Origin: Pseudomonadota bacterium
GTDB taxonomy: Bacteria; Myxococcota_A; Polyangia; Fen-1088
Length of the DNA stretch: 38,411 bases
Assembly (NCBI GenBank): GCA_017881245.1
Contig: JADGRC010000036.1
Span: 1-38,411, forward strand
Direction of reading: 5' to 3'
Below are positions 7,499 through 15,078 of this stretch, one piece after another. The notes under the pieces were generated by a model, which had not been told where the DNA came from, ran no database searches, and saw only the letters and a list, made by a program, of their open reading frames with translations. The position numbers and the translations under genes were made by a program. Each line of letters starts with the position of its first letter. The first letter of the stretch is position 1.

Positions 7499-8335
7499 GT
7501 GAGAAGACTCGTGGCCACCGTCGGAGTCACCGCCACGATCCTCGCCTGGCCCGGATGTGCCACCCGAGGCAACAAGGACACCGAACAGTCTCAAATCCGC
7601 TACCAACTGGCGGTTGATTATTTTCGCGCGCAGCGGAGCGAGGCGGCCCTGGACGAGATCCACAAGGCGCTGGAAATCGATCCGGAGAACGCCGACGCAT
7701 ATGATCTGCTGGGTCTGATCGCACTGTCTCAAGGAGCGGAGTATCTGCGGCAGGCCGAGACGTCCAGTTGTTTGAAAGGCACCGACGCCGAAGCGGTGCG
7801 CCGCGACGCCGCCGCGAAGTTCAAGGAGGCGGAACAGCATCTGCGTAGGGCCACATCCATGCGCCCCGCGTTTGCCGAGGCATGGAACAACCTGGCCGTC
7901 GCGGCTCTGAACCTTGAGAACTACGACGAGGCCGCCGCGGCGGCGGCCAACGCCCTGAAGGACGTCGCCTATCCTTCGCCGGAGGTGGCGCGCGCCAATC
8001 TAGGTTGGGCGGAATTTCACAAGAAGAATCTGAACGCCGCGTGGAAAGCGCTACACGAAGCGGTCGCGCGAACGCCCGGATTCTGCGTCGGCCGATATCG
8101 CTTGGCCAAGGTTTACGTCGAGCGCGGCCAATATGACGAAGCGGCCGACGAGGTTGACGCGGTCGTGTCGAATCCCGCTTGTCCGATTCAGGAGGCGTAT
8201 CTGCTGGCTGGGATGGTTCATCAGCGTCGCAAGGATCTGCCTGGGGCGCGCGGCCTGTTCAGCCGATGCGTGGTGATAGCCCCCCGCGCTTGTCTGGCGA
8301 TCGAGTGCAAGCGCTACGCGGAGATGCTTCAATGA
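7499..8335 (+). CDS. PilF/Tgl-like TPR lipoprotein
   Basis: The protein has 278 residues and starts with GTG. The N-terminus MRRLVATVGVTATILAWPGC looks like a lipoprotein signal, although the residues before the Cys (W-P-G) are not an ideal lipobox. About five to six TPR units follow, for example 'ALDEIHKALEIDPENADAYD', 'AWNNLAVAALNLENYDEAAA' and 'YRLAKVYVERGQYDEAADEV'. PilF/PilW/Tgl are outer-membrane lipoproteins that help PilQ secretin assemble for type IV pili. The best support for that assignment is the next gene, a RodZ-like protein overlapping by ATGA; pilF-rodZ adjacency is conserved in many proteobacteria. A general TPR lipoprotein remains possible. Paired Cys residues in the C-terminal third may form disulfides. 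Confidence 0.7.
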   Translation: MRRLVATVGVTATILAWPGCATRGNKDTEQSQIRYQLAVDYFRAQRSEAALDEIHKALEIDPENADAYDLLGLIALSQGAEYLRQAETSSCLKGTDAEAVRRDAAAKFKEAEQHLRRATSMRPAFAEAWNNLAVAALNLENYDEAAAAAANALKDVAYPSPEVARANLGWAEFHKKNLNAAWKALHEAVARTPGFCVGRYRLAKVYVERGQYDEAADEVDAVVSNPACPIQEAYLLAGMVHQRRKDLPGARGLFSRCVVIAPRACLAIECKRYAEMLQ

Positions 8336-8979
8336 CTCGCGTTTCACCACGTGTAAAACAAAAACGGAAGGGCGTTCACGGCGTGGTTGACGACGGCGGC
8401 CTGTCGGCGGTAGACACGGCTGCGATCAAGGCGCCGGCTCGGCTCTCGGTGGGTTCCGAGGCTGGCACCTCCCCTTCATCCGCCATGGAAACAGAGCACT
8501 TCGGCAACTGCTTGCGACGCGCACGCGAGCGCCGCGACTTCTCTTTGGCCGATGTCGCCCAAAAAACCAAGGTCTCGCGATCGATTCTGGAGTTGCTCGA
8601 AAAAGGCGATCTCGATCTGCTGCCGGTGGGCGTTTACTCACGTGGATTCATTCGGACCTTCGCACGCGCCGTCGGTGCTGACGAAACCGAGCCCCTATTG
8701 ATGTACGAGCGAGCCATCGAGGCGCGCAGCGCCGCCGAGAAGGCACGGTTCGCGACGCCGGTCCCCGATGGGCCGGAATTGATGATCCACCAAACCGAGG
8801 ATGAAACGTCAACGCGGCGACGCGGACTGGGATTGGCGGTGTTCGTCATTATCCTGTTGCTCATAGCGACCATTACGTTGTCGTTGCTGCTGAGGCGGCC
8901 TCCACCCTCCGGTGAGGGGCTGAGTCTTGGCCCCGTCGATCGTGCGCTTGTTGCCTCCGATTCGTTTCCTTCCGTTTGA
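8332..8979 (+). CDS. RodZ-like helix-turn-helix membrane protein, short form
   Basis: From the ATG at 8332, overlapping the previous stop as ATGA, the protein has 215 residues. After about 55 low-complexity residues comes a HTH_25-type domain: 'FGNCLRRARERRDFSLADVAQKT...' through 'VYSRGFIRTFARAVG'. In RodZ this domain binds MreB. A single transmembrane segment, 'GLAVFVIILLLIATITLSLLL', follows near residues 164-185. Only about 28 residues remain after the membrane, so the periplasmic DUF4115 domain of typical RodZ (E. coli 337 residues) is absent. The track start at 8179 lies inside pilF and is not used. A likely role is in cell-shape or division scaffolding; a membrane-bound DNA-binding regulator is the alternative. 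Confidence 0.75.
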   Translation: MTRVSPRVKQKRKGVHGVVDDGGLSAVDTAAIKAPARLSVGSEAGTSPSSAMETEHFGNCLRRARERRDFSLADVAQKTKVSRSILELLEKGDLDLLPVGVYSRGFIRTFARAVGADETEPLLMYERAIEARSAAEKARFATPVPDGPELMIHQTEDETSTRRRGLGLAVFVIILLLIATITLSLLLRRPPPSGEGLSLGPVDRALVASDSFPSV

Positions 8980-9110
8980 CGGATTGGGCGGGAAGGAATG
9001 GCTCCCCGACCGGCTCGTCGCCTTGGGCCAAGACCTTGCCTGCGTGGCCCGCGCGCGGCTCTCGATCGCGCCGGTCGTTGTTCCGGCTCGCGGCGCGCTA
9101 AGCTGAGCAC

Positions 9111-9950
9111 GTGGGCTCCTTGACCACCTCCGCGATTGTCCTGCGCTCGATCGACTACGGCGAATCGGATCGGGTTGTCACGCTTCTCGGCCGCGGCACG
9201 GGATGCCTTGGGGCCATCGCGCGCGGGGCGCGCAAGAGTCAGCGCAGATTTGGGGGAGGCCTGGGGTTGTGCAGCGTGGGTGAGGCGGTTCTGCGCGAAA
9301 GAGGAGGATCCGAGCTGCTGATGTTGGAACGCTTCGATGTGGCGACCTCGTTCTCATCACTCGGAACGGACGCCGCGCGAATGGGCCACGCGGCATACGT
9401 CGCCGAAGTGCTGGCCAAGCTCTGCGCGCCGGGACAGGCGGAGCCCGCGATATTCGACCTGGCGGTTTCGCTGTTGACCAGCCTCGATGCGGAAGGCGTC
9501 TCGCCGACGCGCCTGCGGATCTTCGAACTGGCCTTGCTCGCCCATCTGGGCTTCGCGCCGTCGCTCGACGATTGCGCGGTCTGTGGTCGCTCCGATCTAT
9601 CCATCGGGGAAACGATCGATGTCCGGTTCATTCCGGATCGAGGCGGGGTTGTCTGTCGGGCTTGCGCGAGCCGGGGCAGACCGATGCGGCCCGTCGTCCG
9701 CGTGGCGCTGTCGAATCTCTCGCGGACACCTCTGACCGACGCGGTGAATGTGAAGCTGCCGCCTGACGTGGAACGCGGCTGTCGGGACGCGTTGCGGGAA
9801 CTGATCGCGGTCCACTTGTCCGCACCGCTGCGATCCTTGGAGTTTCTATCCAAGCTGGAGAATCCAGCCCCCTCGGAGAGTCGCCAGCAGGGAGCAGCCG
9901 GCGGGGCGTCCGGCCCGGTGAGATCCCTCCCCGCGCGAGGGCCGACGTGA
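9111..9950 (+). CDS. recO: DNA repair protein RecO
   Basis: The protein has 279 residues and starts with GTG. The N-terminal OB-fold is recognisable: 'SAIVLRSIDYGESDRVVTLLGRG', 'GAIARGARKSQRRFGGGL'. The helical part carries a four-Cys zinc site at C155-x2-C158 and C182-x2-C185. RecO anneals single strands and, with RecR, loads RecA onto SSB-coated DNA in gap repair. The last 30 residues are a Ser/Gly/Pro-rich tail outside the domain. The stop overlaps the VOC gene start (GTGA), so the two are probably translated together. I recall recO next to glycyl-tRNA synthetase and ppdK in deltaproteobacteria, which matches this region. Confidence 0.93.
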   Translation: MGSLTTSAIVLRSIDYGESDRVVTLLGRGTGCLGAIARGARKSQRRFGGGLGLCSVGEAVLRERGGSELLMLERFDVATSFSSLGTDAARMGHAAYVAEVLAKLCAPGQAEPAIFDLAVSLLTSLDAEGVSPTRLRIFELALLAHLGFAPSLDDCAVCGRSDLSIGETIDVRFIPDRGGVVCRACASRGRPMRPVVRVALSNLSRTPLTDAVNVKLPPDVERGCRDALRELIAVHLSAPLRSLEFLSKLENPAPSESRQQGAAGGASGPVRSLPARGPT

Positions 9951-10360
9951 CGACGGCACGACCAAAGGGACGGCCGCCGCTTTGGGGCGTGAGACACGTC
10001 GCCCTCTTCGTCGCTGATCTAGAGGGCGCGGAATCTTTCTGGTGCCAGGTGATGGGATACGAGGTGGAATGGCGACCGGATCCCGACAACGTCTATCTCT
10101 GCTCGGGGACGGACAATCTGGCCCTTCATCGAGCGCCGCCGAACCAGTCTTTCGCCGAGGCGCCGCAACGTTTGGACCACGTCGGATTGGCGGTCCCCGC
10201 GCCGGGCGACGTGGACACGTGGGCCGACCACTTGGCCGCGCACGGGGTTACGGTCAAGAGCCCGCCACGGTCCCACCGCGACGGTTCCCGATCGCTATAC
10301 TTCCATGCCCCGGACGGCACCTTGGTTCAGATCATTTACCACCGGCCGCTTTCGCAGTAA
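9947..10360 (+). CDS. VOC (glyoxalase/dioxygenase) family protein
   Basis: The protein has 137 residues, starts with GTG and overlaps the recO stop by four bases. Two beta-alpha-beta-beta-beta modules are visible: 'GVRHVALFVADLEGAESFWCQVMGYEVE' and 'RLDHVGLAVPAPGDVDTWADHLAAHGV'. The metal positions read His (RHVAL), His (LALHRAP), His (LDHVGL) and, in the last strand, Gln (TLVQIIYH) where many enzymes have Glu. The fold binds a divalent metal and acts on small molecules (glyoxalase, dioxygenase or fosfomycin-type reactions); the substrate is not predictable. It lies 12 bases upstream of glyS. Confidence 0.85.
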   Translation: MTTARPKGRPPLWGVRHVALFVADLEGAESFWCQVMGYEVEWRPDPDNVYLCSGTDNLALHRAPPNQSFAEAPQRLDHVGLAVPAPGDVDTWADHLAAHGVTVKSPPRSHRDGSRSLYFHAPDGTLVQIIYHRPLSQ

Positions 10361-10372
10361 GTCTACGCGGCC

Positions 10373-12004
10373 ATGCCAGCCTCCAGTCTCGAATCCATCG
10401 TTAGCCTTTGCAAGCGTCGCGGGATCGTCTTTCCGTCCTCGGCCGTTTACGGGGGACTCGCCAGCACGTGGGACTACGGTCCCTTGGGGGTCGAGTTGAA
10501 GAACAATGTCAAGCGGGCCTGGTGGCGGTCGGTGGTCCATGAGCGGGACGACATGGAGGGCCTGGACGCGGCTATTTTGATGAACCGCCTGGTCTGGAAG
10601 TACTCGGGGCACGAAGCGACGTTTTCCGATCCGATGACCGACTGCCGCGCGTGCAAGTCGCGTCCCCGGGCCGATCATGTATTCGTTGCTCAAATGGGCA
10701 GGGATCCGAAAGGCCTCCCGGAGATCAACTCGGCGATCGCCGCCAAGGAGCTCAAGTGCCCCAAGTGCGGGTCGACCGATCTCACCGAGGCCCGGCCGTT
10801 CAACTTGATGTTCAGGACGACCGTGGGCGCCGTGGACACCGGCGACGATTCGGGATTGGCGTATCTGCGACCCGAGACCGCGCAGGGCATATTCGTCAAT
10901 TTTGGCAATGTGCTCGACACCATGCGCCGCAAGCTGCCTTTCGGGATCGCGCAGATCGGCAAGGCCTTTCGTAACGAGATCACGCCCGGGAACTTCACGT
11001 TCCGGACGCGCGAGTTCGAGCAAATGGAGATCGAGTATTTCGTGAGGCCGGGGGATGATGAGGTCGCGCATCAAGCGTGGATCGACGCGCGCACGCGCTG
11101 GTACACGGACTTGGGCCTGCGTCCCGAAAATCTGCGTCAGCGCGAGCAGGAGAAGCACGAGCTCGCCCACTACGCTAAGCGTTGCGTGGATTTGGAATAC
11201 AAGTTTCCGATGGGTTGGAGCGAGTTGGAAGGGATCGCCAACCGCACGGATTTCGATCTCTTGGCACACAGCCGCGGCCCAAACAACCCAGATTCCATCG
11301 CGGAGCTGCGCTATTTCGATCAGGAACAGAAGAAACACGTGGTTCCGTACGTGATCGAGCCGTCGGCGGGAGCCGATCGGGCCACTTTGGCCTTCTTGTG
11401 CGATGCCTATGAGGATTCGCTCGTCAAGGAACCGCCCGCCGACGAGACCGAGAAATTGCGCGATCTGGTGCAGAGTTTCGCCAAGTCGGTGGACAAGCGC
11501 GACAACCTCGATGCCGCTACCAAGACACGCCTCGGCGAGGCAGCCACTCAGATAGCGTCTGGCCTTCCGGGGTCGCTTCCCCGGCTGCTGTCCCTGGCGG
11601 ACGACGCGGACGCCAATCGCATCGAGGTGTTCAAGAAGGTTCGCGGCGTTTCCGAGAAAATGGGCGACGAGTTCACGCGGACGGTCCTGCGCTTGCATCC
11701 CAGGCTTTCGCCGATCACGGTGGCGGTCTTCCCCCTGAAGAAGAACGAACCGCGCCTGGTCGAGCTGGCCCGGGGCATCAAGCGAGAACTGCAATCCGAA
11801 GGACTGCGGACGGTCTACGATGACACGGGCGCAATCGGCAAGCTGTACAGGCGTCAGGACGAGATTGGCACGCCGTTCTGCCTGACGGTGGACTTTCAGA
11901 GCCTGGAGGACGGCACGGTGACCGTCCGCGACCGGGACTCGATGTCACAGGACCGCGTGGGTCGCGCCGAACTGGCATCGGCGCTGAAGCAACGGACCCG
12001 GTAG
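10373..12004 (+). CDS. glyS: Glycyl-tRNA synthetase, dimeric (eukaryote/archaea-like) type
   Basis: The protein has 543 residues. This is the alpha2 class II GlyRS: 'YGGLASTWDYGPLGVELKNN', motif 2 'QIGKAFRNEITPGNFTFRTREFEQMEIEYF', and motif 3 'EPSAGADRATLAFLCDAY'. A C-terminal anticodon-binding domain begins 'LSPITVAVFPL' and includes 'YDDTGAIGKLYRRQDEIGTPFCLTVD'. A zinc-type Cys set, C91-x2-C94 and C129-x2-C132, lies in the N-terminal insertion. Between motif 3 and the anticodon domain (residues about 348-435) there is a charged helical insert much longer than the linker I expect in typical bacterial dimeric enzymes. It charges tRNA(Gly) with glycine. It is downstream of recO-VOC and upstream of ppdK. 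Confidence 0.95.
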   Translation: MPASSLESIVSLCKRRGIVFPSSAVYGGLASTWDYGPLGVELKNNVKRAWWRSVVHERDDMEGLDAAILMNRLVWKYSGHEATFSDPMTDCRACKSRPRADHVFVAQMGRDPKGLPEINSAIAAKELKCPKCGSTDLTEARPFNLMFRTTVGAVDTGDDSGLAYLRPETAQGIFVNFGNVLDTMRRKLPFGIAQIGKAFRNEITPGNFTFRTREFEQMEIEYFVRPGDDEVAHQAWIDARTRWYTDLGLRPENLRQREQEKHELAHYAKRCVDLEYKFPMGWSELEGIANRTDFDLLAHSRGPNNPDSIAELRYFDQEQKKHVVPYVIEPSAGADRATLAFLCDAYEDSLVKEPPADETEKLRDLVQSFAKSVDKRDNLDAATKTRLGEAATQIASGLPGSLPRLLSLADDADANRIEVFKKVRGVSEKMGDEFTRTVLRLHPRLSPITVAVFPLKKNEPRLVELARGIKRELQSEGLRTVYDDTGAIGKLYRRQDEIGTPFCLTVDFQSLEDGTVTVRDRDSMSQDRVGRAELASALKQRTR

Positions 12005-12017
12005 CGTTTTTTTCGTG

Positions 12018-12043
12018 GGGCGGCCGGCGACTTTGGGCCGTCC
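12018..12043 (+). terminator. Hairpin after glyS, candidate terminator or ppdK leader structure
   Basis: GGGCGGCC and GGCCGTCC can pair as an 8-bp stem with one G-U pair around a 10-base loop, starting 14 bases after the glyS stop. A run of seven T lies between the stop codon and this hairpin rather than after it, so it is not a textbook Rho-independent terminator in the glyS direction. It may instead be part of the ppdK 5' leader. Confidence 0.3.
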
Positions 12044-12104
12044 GCGGTTTGATCGGGCCTATTTCCCTCTTTCCGTGGAGGTGGGCAGGATGTAAAAAGC
12101 CGCC

Positions 12105-15041
12105 ATGCCACAGGTCCAAAAGAGAACCACAGCCACCAAGTCCAAACCGAAGAAGCCCGTCGCCGAAGTCGCTAAAGTCGCCAAAAACGGTAAAAACGGC
12201 AACAAGAAGAACGGCAAGACCGTCAGGAACGGCGTAGCCCGGACCCTGGGCAAGGCTATCAGGAAGGAAGGCGCGAAGGTCAAGGCGGCGCTAGCGAACC
12301 TCGCCGGCGGCAAGGCCAAAGGCACCAAGCGCATCTTCTTCTTCGGCGACGGCAAAGCCGAGGGAAACAAGGATATGAAGAACCTCCTTGGCGGAAAGGG
12401 CGCAAACCTCGCCGAGATGACCAACATCGGCGTGCCTGTGCCCCCGGGATTCACCATCACGACCGAGGTTTGCACGGAGTTCTACCAGGCCGGCCGACGT
12501 CTGCCGAAGGGACTGGAGGACGAAATGCGCGCATCCATTGCGCGGATGGAGAAGCTCGTCGGCGCGAAGTTCGGCGATCCGAAGAATCCACTGTTGGTGT
12601 CGGTTCGGTCGGGCGCGCGCGCGTCGATGCCGGGCATGATGGACACGATTTTGAACCTGGGTCTGAATGATGAAACCGCCGCCGGCCTGGCCGTCGTGTC
12701 GGGCAACGAGCGGTTCGCCTACGACAGCTATCGTCGTTTCGTTGCGATGTACGGCGACGTCGTGCTTGGGATGAAGCCCGAGCGCAAGGAAGATCACGAT
12801 CCGTTCGAGGTCTTGCTGACCAAGAAGAAAGGAACGTTCGGCGTAAAGAACGATTCCGATCTGCCGGCTTCGGCCCTGAAGGAGCTGGTGCAGGAGTTCA
12901 AAGCGGAGATCAAGAAGCGGATTGGCGCTGATTTCCCGACCAACCCTTATGAGCAGTTGAAGGGCGCCGTGATGGCGGTGTTCAATTCCTGGGAGAACGA
13001 TCGAGCGAACGCTTACCGCAAACTGAACGGCATTCCCGTGGAGTGGGGCACGGCGGTCAATGTTCAGGCGATGGTCTTCGGAAACAAGGGCGACGATTCC
13101 GCTACCGGAGTCTGCTTCACGCGCGATCCGGCCAGCGGCGAGAATTTCTTCTATGGCGAGTTCCTGATCAACGCGCAAGGCGAGGATGTGGTCGCCGGCA
13201 TCCGAACGCCGCAGAAGATCGTCGAGCTGGAGAAGACCTTCCCGAAGGCCTACAAGGAGTTGTATGCCATTCGCCGGAAGTTGGAGAAGCACTATCGCGA
13301 CATGCAGGACGTCGAGTTCACCATAGAGGGCGCGAAACTCTACATGTTGCAGTGCCGAAGCGGCAAGCGAACCGGGTTCGCGAGCGTGCGCATCGCCGTC
13401 GAGATGGTCGACGAGAAGCTGATCACGAAGGAGGAGGCCCTCCGGCGTGTCGAGCCCGAGGCATTGAACCAGTTGCTGCGGCCGGTTTTCAACCCGCCAT
13501 CCAAGGTACAGGCCGACCGGGAGAAGCGCATTTTGGCCAAAGGCTTGCCCGCCGGACCGGGGGCAGCCACCGGGAAGGTCGTCTTCTTCGCTGAGGACGC
13601 GGAATCCTGGGCCGCACGGGGCGAGACGGTGATCTTGTGCCGCCACGAGACCTCCCCAGAGGACATTCGCGGCATGGACGCGTCCGTGGGTTTCTTGACG
13701 GCGTTCGGAGGTATGACGTCGCACGCGGCGCTGGTCGCGCGCCAGATGGGCAAGGTGGCCATCGTCGGTTGCGACTCCGTCAGCTTCGACTATCACGCGC
13801 GCAAGATGACAGTCCAATCTGCCGGCGGGTCGGTGGTTTTCAAGGAGGGTGACTGGATCTCGCTCGACGGCTTCACGGGCGAGGTCATCCAGGGTCGTGT
13901 CGAGACCACGCCGTCGGAGATCATCCGTGTGCTGATAGAGAAGAACCTGGCCCCGGCCGAGGCGCCCGTCTATCAGCGGTACGCTCGGCTGCTGGAATGG
14001 GCCGACAAGGTCCGCCACCTGCGGGTGCGCGCCAACGCGGACCAGCCGGACCAGGCCGTGGCGTCCGTCGCGTTCGGTGCCGAGGGCATTGGGCTTTGCC
14101 GTACCGAGCACATGTTCTTCGGTGAAGGAAAGATCGGCCCCATGCGCGAGATGATCGTCGCCGAGAACGAGCAGGATCGCCGGCGCGCACTGGCCAAGCT
14201 CCTGCCGCTGCAGCGCGAGGACTTCGCGGGAATCTTCCGCGCGATGAAGGGCCGCCCCGTCACCATCCGGACGCTGGATCCCCCGTTGCATGAGTTCCTG
14301 CCACACGACGAAGCCGGCGTTCGCGATCTGGCGGCCGCTACCGGTAGGAACATCTCCCAGGTTCACGACCGTATCAAGGAACTGAAGGAATCGAACCCGA
14401 TGCTCGGGCACCGCGGTTGTCGGTTGGGTATCTCGTATCCCGAGATCACCGAGATGCAAGCGCGGGCTGTCTTCGAGGCGGCCTGCGATCTGGCCGACAA
14501 CAAGGAGGCCGTGTTTCCCGAGATCATGATTCCGCTCGTCGGAACCAAGCGGGAGCTCGACCTTCAAACCGCTCTTGTCCGCAAGGTGGCGGACGAGGTG
14601 TTCGCCGAGCGCAAGCGCAAGGTGGGCTATCTGGTGGGGACGATGATCGAGATTCCTCGGGCGGCAATAACGGCGGCGAAAATCGCGGAGACGGCGGAGT
14701 TCTTCTCGTTTGGGACGAACGATCTCACTCAAATGACGTTCGGCCTCTCGCGCGACGATGTACCCCGGGTTCTGGCTGACTACATCCGCCAGGACATCTA
14801 TGATGTGGATCCCTTCGTCAGCGTCGATCGCGAAGGCGTTGGTGCCCTGATGAAGATGGCGGCGACGGGTGGCCGATCCACCAAGCCGAAGCTGAAGTTG
14901 GGGATCTGCGGCGAGCACGGGGGCGATCCCGCCTCCGTGATGTTCTGTCACGAAATCGGCCTCGACTACGTGTCGTGTTCGCCTTACCGCTTGCCCATCG
15001 CGCGATTGGCGGCGGCTCAGGCCGCGCTGAAGGCATCCTGA
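12105..15041 (+). CDS. ppdK: Pyruvate, phosphate dikinase with basic N-terminal extension
   Basis: The protein has 978 residues; the family core (about 900) starts near residue 77. Domains run in order: nucleotide-binding ('GGKGANLAEM', 'VSVRSGARASMPGMMDTILNLG'), the phospho-His domain with 'GGMTSHAALVARQMGK' (catalytic His540, regulatory Thr just before), and the PEP/pyruvate barrel ending in 'GICGEHGGDP' (Cys935). It interconverts pyruvate, ATP and phosphate with PEP, AMP and diphosphate in the cytoplasm. Residues 1-76 contain 18 Lys and 5 Arg against 2 Glu, with KNGKNGNKKNGK-type repeats. No ATG, GTG or TTG in frame lies within that extension, so it must be translated if this enzyme is made. 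It follows glyS by 100 bases. Confidence 0.96.
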   Translation: MPQVQKRTTATKSKPKKPVAEVAKVAKNGKNGNKKNGKTVRNGVARTLGKAIRKEGAKVKAALANLAGGKAKGTKRIFFFGDGKAEGNKDMKNLLGGKGANLAEMTNIGVPVPPGFTITTEVCTEFYQAGRRLPKGLEDEMRASIARMEKLVGAKFGDPKNPLLVSVRSGARASMPGMMDTILNLGLNDETAAGLAVVSGNERFAYDSYRRFVAMYGDVVLGMKPERKEDHDPFEVLLTKKKGTFGVKNDSDLPASALKELVQEFKAEIKKRIGADFPTNPYEQLKGAVMAVFNSWENDRANAYRKLNGIPVEWGTAVNVQAMVFGNKGDDSATGVCFTRDPASGENFFYGEFLINAQGEDVVAGIRTPQKIVELEKTFPKAYKELYAIRRKLEKHYRDMQDVEFTIEGAKLYMLQCRSGKRTGFASVRIAVEMVDEKLITKEEALRRVEPEALNQLLRPVFNPPSKVQADREKRILAKGLPAGPGAATGKVVFFAEDAESWAARGETVILCRHETSPEDIRGMDASVGFLTAFGGMTSHAALVARQMGKVAIVGCDSVSFDYHARKMTVQSAGGSVVFKEGDWISLDGFTGEVIQGRVETTPSEIIRVLIEKNLAPAEAPVYQRYARLLEWADKVRHLRVRANADQPDQAVASVAFGAEGIGLCRTEHMFFGEGKIGPMREMIVAENEQDRRRALAKLLPLQREDFAGIFRAMKGRPVTIRTLDPPLHEFLPHDEAGVRDLAAATGRNISQVHDRIKELKESNPMLGHRGCRLGISYPEITEMQARAVFEAACDLADNKEAVFPEIMIPLVGTKRELDLQTALVRKVADEVFAERKRKVGYLVGTMIEIPRAAITAAKIAETAEFFSFGTNDLTQMTFGLSRDDVPRVLADYIRQDIYDVDPFVSVDREGVGALMKMAATGGRSTKPKLKLGICGEHGGDPASVMFCHEIGLDYVSCSPYRLPIARLAAAQAALKAS

Positions 15042-15078
15042 ACCAGGCGGCGAGAGTCCCAATCTCCATGAGGTCTTC

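Noticed and set aside
8942-9106. 54-residue plus-strand ORF (GTG start) overlapping the rodZ end
   Set aside because: I checked it as a possible frameshifted RodZ periplasmic domain. It shows no DUF4115-like pattern and has no ribosome site.
12291-15062. 923-residue open frame on the minus strand opposite ppdK
   Set aside because: It is fully antisense to an unmistakable enzyme, shows no domain pattern, and is explained by GC-rich third positions of ppdK.
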